Below are positions 10,801-21,018 of a DNA stretch of 64,000 nucleotides, piece by piece. The DNA is taken from positions 1,189,581,001-1,189,645,000 of the forward strand of contig CM028132.1 in the NCBI GenBank assembly GCA_016271365.2, read 5' to 3'. Source of the stretch: Neoceratodus forsteri. Lineage: Eukaryota > Chordata > Ceratodontiformes > Ceratodontidae. Positions within the stretch are counted from its first letter, which is position 1; every line of letters starts with the position of its first letter. A program made the translations under genes and the position numbers. The notes below the pieces were generated by a model. The model was not told the DNA's origin, made no database searches, and was given only the letters and a program-made list of their open reading frames with translations.

Positions 10801-11884
10801 AAAAGCAAAATACACAAAACAGAAGGGTATGGTTATTAAGACACTCATAGCAGGTGCAGTAGCTATGTAGCAGATAGGTAGGTAAGCGGCAGTATGGTTC
10901 TAAACTTCTGACATGTGGGCAAGCATGCAAGGAGATCACAAATGTAAACAAGTGCCAGAGTTGGGGATAGTGACAGTACACAGTAGGATACAGGAATATA
11001 TTTAATGGCACAAGAAAAATACAGGTGTATCCAAGCAGAAGGAGGACCTGGACAGATGGGAAGAAAAGTTAAGAGGGGTGGGGTTGACATATACAGGGAG
11101 CAGGAAGGTGCCTTTGCATGAATCTATAGGCTGGAACTGAAGGGGAGAGGTGGAAAGGAGAGGGAAACAAGCTCCAGAGAGTAGGAAGGCGGTAAGAGAA
11201 GGCAGCTTGCTCAGCAAACAAGTGAGGATGCTGTCCTCTCACCAAAATCTCATACTCAGGTGTCTTATACCATAAGAAACAGCTTGCAGAGGTCTTAATA
11301 ACTTATAGTACATGCGATATTTCAACATGCTTGACCAAGCAATGTGTTAGATACTTTAATGGTAAGGCACAGTTAGGTGTTGGTTACAGTGAGGTAATCC
11401 CTCCACCCTGCAAGCCTTACCAGAGAGTACGGTTCACTGCAAGAGGTGGGATTACTAATCATTATACCATGGACTCAAAACAAAAGACAAAATCCTGTGC
11501 TTTAATTGGCTGGCTGGCACCTTTCTACCGTGGTAAATCCTACAATATACCCATGTAAAGGTGACAGTCAGCCACAGCTCTAAAATCCATCCGAACCCCA
11601 AAGTTGCCAGCGGCAAACGGCCATTTTGAAACCCCGCAAAACGAGACGCAGCAACAGCATTTTTTTTTAAAACAGTGCAGCCCGAACAAAATTGTGTGCC
11701 CCACCTGTCTTTGTGAGCGCTCCACAGTTCAAAATAAACAGTCCCAAAACCATATCGGAATTTCACTACTTTTAACATTGTTCCCCAGTAAACACTTGGC
11801 TGCACCCACCTCACTCCTCGCTCTCTTTCTCTTCAGTTTACTCCCACTTGCTCTCTGGCTCCCTCCACATTCCTTTCGCTGCTG

Positions 11885-11923
<39 letters not shown>

Positions 11924-12583
11924 ACCAGCTGTACCCTCATGCCCGCAAACTGTAAATCCATCCAAGCAGGTTTCGCCCGTAACGGCCGTCATTTTCTGCC
12001 AGCTCTGAGAAGTTAAACCCGCACCTCAGGTATTCACAATAAAACAGCCATGGAATCAAGTTTGTGAATTAATGGATCCGGCGAACTAGATGAAATTTTC
12101 CGTTTGCCCAAGTCAAGTGAGCCCCAAACAGTCACAGTAACCCAAACAGCTTTACCTATTGCTCCCGCTGCTCCGGCTGCTGCTCCTCAGGCCCCCAGCA
12201 CCGACACAGCAAATGTGCTCCTTCCGATTCCTTCCTCTGGAAACACCGCTCTGCCCTAGTCAAACTCCGCGGAAATCACTCATGCACCAGGCCCGTCCAA
12301 TCCATGACAGGCATGAACATCTGTAACCCTTCCCCCAAGCCTCAAGCAAGTACAACAAAACAACTTAAAGCTTAAACAATGTTGAAAGTAATAAAAACAG
12401 TTCTACATTTCAAACCTTGTTAAATGTTACACATATGAAATGCTTATATAAGGCAGCATATACTGCATGGACTATTTTATGGGGAGTAAGAGTATTTACA
12501 TAAAAAAATGTATTTCCAATACAATTAACAGTAATAAAAATAAATTTCAAACTGAATATTATCTAGATCCAAGGTATAATCCT
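10801..12583. other. Unassigned; small foldback and CpG-richer patch
   Basis: No gene recognised. About 11393-11460 contains an inverted pair (GGTAATCCCTCC ... GGTGGGATTAC) that could be a small MITE. The stretch 11580-12310 is more CpG-rich than its surroundings and contains a (CT)n tract, but it shows no splice or coding evidence. Confidence 0.3.
11887..11919. repeat. (CT)n microsatellite
   Basis: Uninterrupted CT dinucleotide run of about 16 units. Confidence 0.95.
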
Positions 12584-12717
12584 AATAAGCAGCTCGGGGA
12601 TGTGGGTTATCAGATTTATCACGGCTGGGGCAGATTACCCACACCCGCCGCGCCTCATGGCAAACCACCCCAGCCGTGGTAAATCCCCCGATAACCCACA
12701 CCCCTTTGTGGCTTATT
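12584..12717. mobile_element. Foldback MITE, 134 bp
   Basis: The two ends are inverted copies: AATAAGC ... TGTGGGTTATC ... ATTTATCACGGCTGGGG on the left, with CCCCAGCCGTGGTAAAT ... GATAACCCACA ... GCTTATT on the right. Arms are about 47-50 bp with a short GC-rich loop. It has no coding capacity; a non-autonomous DNA transposon is the simplest reading. Confidence 0.75.
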
Positions 12718-13332
12718 GCTTAAGTAACCCACCCCTGTGAAGTTCTCTTACCGCTGTCATAAAGTATAGCTTTTAATTAAGTTTAAAATAAAAAAGCGTT
12801 TTTTCATGGCTGCCTCACTCTGCATGATCCCCATTTCAGGCAGTGGTCAGGAATTCACGTGGCTCACATCCATGTGGTATTCACACGTGTCCCAGTCAAT
12901 CAGTCAGCTTGATTTCTGCCATCCACGTTATAATGGTAATGAAGAGAGTGTAAGGAGACTGGTAGAGTAGCCATCATATGCATTACAGCATCCCACGCAA
13001 AGTCATGTAAAATCTGTAGGTAATTTCTTTACAGGGGCCAACTTTTGAACTGTAAGGGCAAGAAATTTCATTTTTTTAATGAAAGTTTAGAGTCAGGATG
13101 ATACATTTACACCATGTAAATGCATATTCAATGCATGGTATTGATGCACTGACAATGCAACTGAAAATGCACTTTTACAGTATCAGTATATAAAAAACGT
13201 ATTTTACTATATTGACGTGTAGTTATGTGTATCGATACATCAAAAGTGTATCATTGTGGTCTAACTATAACAATCTAACTAAACTTTCATTAAAAAAGCA
13301 TGTTTTAGTCTTAATTGAATAATCATTAGTCA
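12718..13332. other. Unassigned AT-rich stretch
   Basis: No gene. The part after about 13120 contains degenerate fragments ('gtgtatcgatacatc') resembling the 79-bp satellite that follows, suggesting decayed flanking monomers. Confidence 0.3.
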
Positions 13333-14166
13333 ATACAATTTCCATGTGTTTATACACATCGATATACATCAATACACTTACAGTACTGTATAACATGGCT
13401 GTATCCTCTCAATAGTTTCCATGTGTTATACACACTGATAAACATCAATACACTCACACTACTGTATAAGATAACTGTATCCTGTCAATACAGTTTCCAT
13501 GTGTTTATACACATTGATAATCAATACATTTAGTGTACTGTATAACATGGCTGTATCCTCTCAATCGTTTCCATGTGTTATACACATTAATAAACATCAA
13601 TACACTTACAGTACTGTATAACATAGCTGTATCCTGTCAATACAGTTTCTATGTGTTTATTATACAAATTGATATACATCAATTCACTTACAATACTGTA
13701 TAACATGGCTGTATCCTCTCAATAGTTTCCATGTGTTATACACACTGATAAACATCAATACACTCACAGTACTGTATAAGATAACTGTATCCTGTCAATA
13801 CAGTTTCAGTGTGTTTTTACACATCGATATACATCAGTACACTTACTGTACTGTATAACACGGCTGTATCCTGTCAATACAGTTTCCATGTATTTATACA
13901 CATTGATATACATCAGCACGCTTACAGTACTTACAGTCAGTACAGTTTCCACGTGATGATATACACTTTGATATACATCAATACACTTATAGTACTGTGT
14001 AACATGGCTGTATCCCATCAATACAGTTCTCATATGTTTATTCATACAGCTGTACATCAATACACTTAAACACATGGCTGTATTCTGTCTATACAGTTTC
14101 CATGTGTTTATACACATTGATATACATCAGCACACTTGCAGTACTGTATAACAAGCTGTATCCTGT
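13333..14166. repeat. 79-bp satellite with dimeric higher-order structure
   Basis: Eleven tandem monomers of about 70-82 bp built from CAATACAGTTTCCATGTG, 'ttatacacattgatatacat', 'caatacacttacagtactgt' and 'ataacatggctgtatcc'. Monomers 1-6 alternate between a long A type (CAATACAG, ending CCTCT) and a shorter B type (CAATAG or CAATCG, 'gttatacacactgataaac', ending CCTGT), giving A-B dimers of about 152 bp. Monomers 7-11 are A-like only and more diverged. Confidence 0.9.
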
Positions 14167-14455
14167 CAATCAGAACCAAATGTTAGTGATCTTCCACTAT
14201 GTATTCACTTGTCTATACTGTCTTCAACTGTCTACCTCATGCTGTATTAACTGTGGTTACCAATTGACTCTCTCTCAATCTACTACTGACTTGTAATCAG
14301 AACCAAATGTTAGTGTTCTCCCACTGTGTATTCACTTGTCTATACTGTCTTCAACTGTCTACCTATGTTCCCCCCTTCCCCAGGACGCATCTGAAATCGA
14401 GCAGTATTCTGCTCAGTATGCCTTTCCTGGTAAAACGTGTAAATAAATAAATACA
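14167..14455 (+). mobile_element. L2-like LINE/SINE 3' tail with internal duplication
   Basis: Ends with 'attctgctcagtatgccttt', 'cctggtaaaacg' and (AAAT)n, the same terminal block as other L2-like tails here. A roughly 72-bp segment beginning AATCAGAACCAAATGTTAG occurs twice, at 14168 and 14296, about 128 bp apart, so the 3' region carries a partial tandem duplication. Confidence 0.65.
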
Positions 14456-14471
14456 GTTTAATTATGTGATA

Positions 14472-14602
14472 GCGTTCAGTTAGTTGTAGTATATGATGGA
14501 ATAACCACTGTTGTGGGAGATTAAATGCCAAAGTCGAAGGCCGAGGAATTTAATCCACCACAGAAGCCAGTTATCCCAGGTATACGCCAGCTAACTGAAT
14601 GT
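14472..14602. mobile_element. Foldback MITE, about 131 bp
   Basis: Inverted arms: TTCAGTTAG ... GGAATAAC ... GTGG ... GATTAAAT on the left, matching ATTTAATC ... CCAC ... GTTATCC ... CTAACTGAA on the right. The loop is about 15-20 bp around 'caaagtcgaaggccgag'. Confidence 0.65.
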
Positions 14603-15102
14603 TGTTACTATTATACAACTATGAATTTTGAACCCAGGATTTTAAAAGGTCTGTGGCAGTTAAAGTGGAACATGCCTTTATTTCCCCTTTTTTCTGTGGA
14701 CTAAATGGATAAACTGTTGTTGGCATGTCTGAATGTGGATAACCTACTGTGGGAATGTCTAAATGTGGAATTACTACTGTGGGTGTATCCAAAATGTGGT
14801 TGTAGGAGTTTGTGGGGTATTAAATGACAGTTTTGCTGTTTTCTGATTGGCTGACAAGAGATACCTGTCATACAAGTAAACAATAACATGCGACAGAGCA
14901 TGTGGTTATTAAGTAATTACCGCATGCCCCCCAAAACTCCGTGGGTCGGAGGCACATGGTGTTAGCCAAGTGTCTTTCAACCACAGCTTGAGGTGGGGTT
15001 ATTACAGTTAGTAAATGGAACCAAAATAACATAAAACACTTTTAAGTCAATCTTTAAATTAAGAATAAATAAATCTTCATTACTGATAAATTGGTTCTCA
15101 CA
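14603..15102. other. Unassigned; possible weak inverted repeat
   Basis: No gene. 'ggagtttgtgggg' near 14805 and 'ccccccaaaactcc' near 14928 are inverted to each other and could be the ends of another degraded foldback element of about 140 bp. Confidence 0.3.
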
Positions 15103-15219
15103 TCAAAGGGCTAAGTTTGCCCCATCTAAGAGGTCAAATTGACTGGTAGGTAAGTCACTCTTGGGCAGACTAGGTGGGCCATGCGGTCCTTATCTGCCAT
15201 CAAATTCTATGTTTCTACG
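15103..15219 (+). mobile_element. CR1 3' end fragment
   Basis: Contains 'gggcagactaggtgggcc', 'cggtccttatctgcc' and AAATTCTATGTTTCTACG, the same terminal block as the CR1 copies ending at 26500, 29130 and 51100. Extreme 5' truncation to about 115 bp. Confidence 0.8.
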
Positions 15220-15415
15220 TTGTTGTTAGTTAAACCTTTCTTTGTTTTTCCTAACTGTCATAGTTACTGAGAATTCTGAAGCAGTGTAGTTCCAGGACTT
15301 GCAAGGCACTTTCCAGACCTCTGCAGTTATTGCTCAATTACTGCATAGGTCTGTACAGCTATTGACCGGTAAGATCACTGTTTTTTTTGCCCAGTTTATA
15401 ATTGTTTTTATACAA

Positions 15416-15983
15416 GGGCCAGCCCTTCGGCGCAGTGTCAGGGTATCCACTCGCAACGCCGATGACCCGGGTTCAGGAACGGACCCAGGAGTCAGGAGGC
15501 TGGCCAGGTTGGAGAAGGATTGAGTGCCGTCCGGCAACTCTCCTTCTCTGGAGGGGGGGAGATGAGCATTTGGTACATCAGTGGCCCCTGTTGGAGGCTG
15601 GGAGCTGCAAGTACCGAGGTCACACATTGCAGGAGGCTGGACAGATTTTGGGTGTGCCCCATTGATGTCATTGCATGTCCTGCCTCCAGGGGAACTCTAG
15701 CATACAGAAAAAATCCAGCCCCGTGTGTGATGCTCCTGCCACCACTCCTGCACGACTAAAAGTTATGCCGGGGGGGCCTATACTGTGGCCCCATCCTGGG
15801 GGGGTAAGCCAGGGCTAGAGACCAAGTATCCTGGGGAGGGGGTGCCTGCCTGGTGGCCCCAACCACAGGGGTAAGCCTGGGCTGGGGGTGGTGTGTGGGA
15901 GTGGGTGCTGAGAAGCGTCTGCCCATCAGGGCGGTGGTGCCGGGTACCGGGCATAAAAAATATTTAAAAAAAATAATACTCAT
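15416..15983 (+). mobile_element. Long GC-rich tRNA-derived SINE, copy 1
   Basis: The head resembles the copies at 49135, 52317 and 55677. It has a degenerate A-box region, then a B-box-like GACCCGGGTTCAGGAACGG at about 15464, then a hairpin-forming 'gagaaggattgagtgcc' ... 'ctctccttctctgg' block. Further on is a conserved 'gatgtcattgcatgtc', then a G-rich 3' half and an A-rich tail (TAAAAAATATTTAAAAAAAA). TTGTTTTTATACAA before and TTGTTTATACACAA after are a possible degraded target duplication. No protein is encoded. Confidence 0.7.
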
Positions 15984-16195
15984 TTTGTTTATACACAATA
16001 ATAAACATTGTTACACTTCAGTGCTGTGTAACATGGCTGCATCATGTTAATACAGATTCCTTATGTTTATACTCTGGGTTGCCCCTGAAAAGGGGACCTC
16101 TGGGGCCCAATGGGCTTACCTGGTCACCAAAATTTAATAAATAAATAAATACTCATTGATATATCAGTACAGTTATAGTACTATATAACCATAAT
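15984..16195 (+). repeat. Outlying 79-bp satellite monomers with LINE tail
   Basis: 'gtttatacacaataataaac' then 'cagtgctgtgtaacatggct' (15986-16065), and 'cattgatatatcagtac' then 'tatagtactatataacc' (about 16154-16192), are diverged monomers of the satellite at 13333-14166. Between them, about 16080-16148, lies an L2-like tail with 'gcttacctggtcaccaaaat' and (AAAT)n. Confidence 0.6.
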
Positions 16196-18486
16196 GTTTT
16201 TTTTTAGCTTGAAATGAGTTAACGCACTTAAAATGTCCAAAATAAAGGTGTCCAGGTTTTCCATATGCAGGTAGCTAACACTTGATTTAATATTAGCTGC
16301 TGCATCAGAAGGTAAGTGTGGTATTCCATCATGGAAGACTGCATTCTTTTTTCTAGTTTAATGTATAGATAGTTAGGGGCCAGAGAGAGGGGTGAGAGCT
16401 ACATTTTCTTAAATATGTTTTTATTCAGATTTAAATAGATACAGCAGCGGGTATTAGTCATGCAGTCTTGTATAATGCTCAAAAAAAATCATATACATCT
16501 GACCTGTTGGATAATAAATATAATAGCACCAAAATGCCCTATGTGGTGAGCTATCAGATGAACAAAAAATGACTGCTGTGGGAATAAAGTTAATTAGGTT
16601 AATTAGATTGATTGTGCCTTCCTATTGAGGCTTGGCAAGGTCTACCCACTTTAAAGAGAACAATATAAATCTTGCTTAGACCATGTGCTCTCATAAGCTC
16701 TGATGTGTACCCTAATATTGTATACAATTTCCCCATGTTAGCTGCAGGGGCGGGTGGGCATTGCATTGCCCCTTATATGCAAACAGCTCATTACAATGAC
16801 AGGTCCTTCCCATGCTGATCGACTTAGCAAAATCATAACTTTCAGTCTGCTGACCTGAGCGTTCTGGTGTTACCAACACATTTGTAGTGACTGAGTCATT
16901 TTTTTATAATTCCCATAACTCATCAGTGATTGTTTTTTTATGAGATAAGCATGTCTGTGTTACAGAGGGATTCAGATCCGAGTCGATTTAGTAGACTATG
17001 TGGAATAGGTCTCATTAAATTATAACAAAACTTGATTACATGCGGCTGTTGGTGCCAGAAGCAGAATCTCCCTGCAACAGCACTGTAATAATCAAAAGAA
17101 CTTTGTCAGTCAGAACTTTTTTTGCTTGTGGTATTTTTGGTTTAAGTTGAGATATTACCTTCATTTCTGTGTAATGTATAGTTGGGCATAATGCTGAAAT
17201 GTAGAACTAGTCATCCAAATGTATTCTTTTTTCTTCCCCTTTATTTCTTTATTGTATGTGTGAGGCTACTGTACCTCAGCTGGTACCACCTCCCACCCTG
17301 ACTGTGACAGACACCCATGGATGGATCCACTGATGCTGTCCCCCCTAATTCTCCTGCAGTTTCACCCCTGTAGCAGGTCTGCCTGCTCCTCTGCTGGGCT
17401 CCATTTTAAAAATGTGCTCCCCTCTGAGAGATATTGATTGGTCACTGGCATGTGAGCGGGCTGACGTCATGTTGCTATGCCTCCCCGTGTGTTTTCACCG
17501 TATTGGATCCCTCCCTGGGTAAAGATATCCCTCTGTGCTGAGTCTTTGGTGGGGAGGGAGGGCAGGACATCTCGAGGCACCCACAAGGTCCAGCGCTGCT
17601 ACTGGAGGTGACTGGTGTGAATCTCAGTGGGACGGCATCATATACATCTCATTTATATGTATTCATGGAGGGAGAGACAGTCACTGGCCCTTGCAACTCA
17701 AGATGTGAAGTACCCTAACAGCAATTTTTGTGCCTGAGTTCTTCATCTCTCTTTTTCACAGCATTTCTTAAGATTGTTGAGAAAGGTTGATTTACTGTTG
17801 CATTGTAATCCAGCATGCAGAGTCCCTTAAGTAGTATCTCCCCCCCACCCCCAGCACTGAGTGGCTGCGAGGTTTCAATTACACATCCTCCTCAAGGGGA
17901 GGAACATGGCAGTGTCCTGGTGCTGATGGATGGATTCATGACTAGGAGAGCTGACAGGAAGGTTGAATTAACAACAGTTGGTGGAAGACATGCCTACTTA
18001 TTACATCCAACTGACAGCATGTGGTTTACCGGCCTGAGCACTTATGTTTTCCCAATGCAATTAACCCACTATGGACTTTAACAACCCAGGGGTTTTGAAC
18101 CAAAGCACAGTGCCAGTTTTAGACAAGAGCCTATCTCAAAGGGCATTTTGCACTCATTATTGCTGCGTGTAGTGTAGTGCTGTGCTGAAGTGACTGCTGC
18201 AGAGGAGCCCCATTACTGTGGCTGTCAGCTGTATGAGTCAAGGATTCTAAAGGCAAGGGTTTCTGTGAATTTTCAGTAATGACTGACAGTCATCCAAGGG
18301 TCTAGAGAAACCTGCTAGCAGGTTGGGTACACATTTTAGTTTGCACAGCCAAAGAAACTGTATTTGATACCATCCAAAAATGCACAGTACATGTCTGCCA
18401 TTATACCTTTCTGTGACAGCATCGGGGGAGGATGAGGACAAAATACCTTGTCATTTTGTTGGCTTCCAGTGGGGCTAGGGCTTGGG

Positions 18487-18536
<50 letters not shown>

Positions 18537-19430
18537 TGGGGGAGGTACCCTTTCAGCTGCTCTGTCTCTGACTGGTTAGTTTATATCCTGGTCAGTAAGC
18601 ATGCATCTTTATGATGCCGGACTTATGATGTTGCTAATGGGCAGTTTGAACAGGGCACAGTCTGATGACTTTGGGGTTGCTGGATAGCCCTGTGCTAGCA
18701 CGTGGGCATCTCAGGTTTGCACTGTGGACTTGGATCCCCATACTCCAGCAGGTGGTATGACAGAGCTGCCTGTGGAATCACTTGTCTCTGGGGTTCCTCA
18801 ACATCCCACTACTCTAATGACTCCTGTGACTGGGCCAGGAGGTGGTGGACGTATTACACATCATCACCTTAGCCGCAGGGTCACAGAGTGTAGGCTGGGC
18901 ACTTGCTAAGGGAAGGGGCAGGGATGCAGTGCACGTTTGCACATCAGTGTCATAGAAATTGTAGGGTGGAGAAACTGGAAAAATAACACCTCCTGTAGCT
19001 TCATCCAGTTCCAGTGCCACATTCCCCTCACCCTTGGACCCCTGGCCATCAGGATCTGCATGTGTCCATTTAAGGTAGATGGGGGTAAGCCATGGACAGC
19101 AGGGCCATTTGTAAAGCAAGCTGCAGGTTCTGTGATGTGCCCAACAGGGCTGTTGCTTTGCTTACAGCCAAATGCAAAATAAGGTATTATGGCCATCTCC
19201 AAAAGACAGAAAATTGCAAAACCTACGTTAATGCACAAATTACAGTTTGCTATTACAGCAACAAGTAAGGACATGTGACATTAGGGTTTTCTGAACCCTA
19301 ATTTCGTCCATCACAGTGTACCATGCCTGTGAACTCCACAAAACTGAATGCCAAAGTATAATCCAATTTTGAAACATATGCTTTAACGTAAATGATTTAC
19401 ATAGTATGGACGTAAATTAATTATATAGTA
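16196..19430. other. Unassigned, apparently unique sequence
   Basis: About 3.2 kb with no recognisable gene, exon or named repeat apart from a GT microsatellite. Open frames at 17815-18081 and 18906-19274 have no recognisable domain, no repeated codon structure and unremarkable composition, so I do not call them genes. Confidence 0.35.
18489..18534. repeat. (GT)n microsatellite
   Basis: Uninterrupted GT dinucleotide run of about 23 units on the plus strand. Confidence 0.97.
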
Positions 19431-19439
19431 TGAGCAATG

Positions 19440-19813
19440 CAGCCACACACCAAAGAACACTGCATTCACTGCTGCTGCAGGCCACTCACAAAGTCCACTA
19501 CAGGTCTAGCACAATTTGTGTGACCACTAAGCTGCTTTGTGAGTGGTCCTCAGGGCCACCTGCTAAGTCTAGCATTGGTTGGTGCAATTTGTGTGACCAT
19601 GCAGCCGCTTTGTGAGTCGCCCTTAGGGCCACCTGCCAAGTCCACTACAGGTCTGGCACAGGTTGTGTGACCATGCAGCTGCTTTGTGAGCAGTCTACAG
19701 GTCCACTTGCAAAATCAGCTATAGGTGTAACGCAGTTTGTGTGATGATCCAGGTGCTTTGCGACTGGCACACATGTGCGTGCATGCGTGCACACACACAC
19801 ACACACACACACA
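19440..19813. repeat. 74-bp tandem repeat followed by (CA)n
   Basis: About four units spaced 73-75 bp apart, each with TTTGTGTGACC, then 'gcagctgctttgtgag', 'cagggccacctgc' and 'aagtccactacaggtctggc'. The array decays at its right end into an alternating purine-pyrimidine stretch and a (CA)n microsatellite at 19791-19813. Confidence 0.8.
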
Positions 19814-20023
19814 CTCTTGACCCAGCATGGTATTCTGTGGTCTTGTGTCTCACAACATATTGTGTGGTACAGTGTTTGTTATAGAGGTGTAGTTGTACTC
19901 CTCATATGATGTTATTTGTTTATGATGTTAAAACATATGTTCGAATTCTCAGCTGTGCTCTGGCATTGTATTTTGTGGGTTTCACAGGGCTAGTTCATGG
20001 GATGGACAGATATCTATCTATCT

Positions 20024-20181
20024 GTAAGCAGTAAGACATGGTGGGGTGTGCATTACGCTGTGATAACTACAATCCCGGGGTGTAGTAGTTAGGTATAGGC
20101 TGCAGGCCAAGTGCTGGCTGCCCCTGAGAGTACATTTAACACAGCATAATGCACATCCTTGGAGTGTCTTATTGACCTTAC
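20024..20181. mobile_element. Foldback MITE, about 158 bp
   Basis: The left arm 'agtaagacat', GTGTGCATTACGCTGTG matches the inverse of the right arm CACAGCATAATGCACATCC, 'gtgtcttatt'. The middle contains 'ggcctgcag'-type sequence. It is non-coding. Confidence 0.65.
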
Positions 20182-20950
20182 AAAATGGGTACCTGGAAAA
20201 GTTTATACAAGCTATGAAAACTAAACAAAAAATCTAAATTTTATGAAAGTTTGGTGGGCCATAAATATAAAATAGTTCCTTCGCCAGTAGGTTCCAATAG
20301 GGGGCCCTGCCTTATGATGGCTTTTATGATTTAGACTTTGCTGTTCATTGTAGTCCTCTCCCTCCCTCTACCCCCCCCCTCCAAACACACAGGCACTTTT
20401 CTCTTATTTACTTATGTGTGTCAAGAGGTCAAGACTATGAAGTGAGTGAGAGAGACAGGGATGAAACAGACTAAGGACCTACAGCAGGCTACCAGTTGTG
20501 GTAGCAAGAATCATTAAAATCCTGGTCCTCTATGTGTCAGAGTTGGCAGGAGCAGGCGTGTGATCATGATCCATCTATATTGGACACACAAGGTAGAAAG
20601 TGTTTAAAAACAATGTGCTGTTCTGTTTTGTTTTTTTTTTAAAGTCAAGAAATGTTTTGCACTTACGCTTAATGCAGATAATGATAGCATCCAAGACAAT
20701 GCTGTCTGTACTATTCAAACCTGAGAGTGAGCGACTGAGGTGCAGGCAGATGACAGGGGCCAGTGATAAAGGACTGGTCCAGTTAAAATAAACAAACTGT
20801 ATTTGATGGTGACCGCTATGTTTTGGGAAGAATGTTTCAGCAAGTGAAAGCTAAAATGTTTCTACAGCTGCTCAGTGCATCAGGAGGAAAAATGGCAGTT
20901 TTAAAAGAGAAAATCCTGTGTGTAATTATTTTTATTCTGGACATTCAGTT
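20182..20950. other. Unassigned stretch
   Basis: No gene. Contains a C-rich run near 20370 and a T9 run near 20631; nothing else notable. Confidence 0.3.
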
Positions 20951-20974
20951 GTTCGACCTTTTCAGCTGGTACTA

Positions 20975-21018
20975 GTTGCTTATAGTGCATTAAACTGCGA
21001 TAATGCACTATAAGTAAC
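20975..21018. repeat. Near-perfect hairpin, 18-bp arms
   Basis: GTTGCTTATAGTGCATTA pairs with TAATGCACTATAAGTAAC across an 8-base loop (AACTGCGA), with one mismatch. It is likely the core of a very small palindromic MITE; no transcript evidence. Confidence 0.8.
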
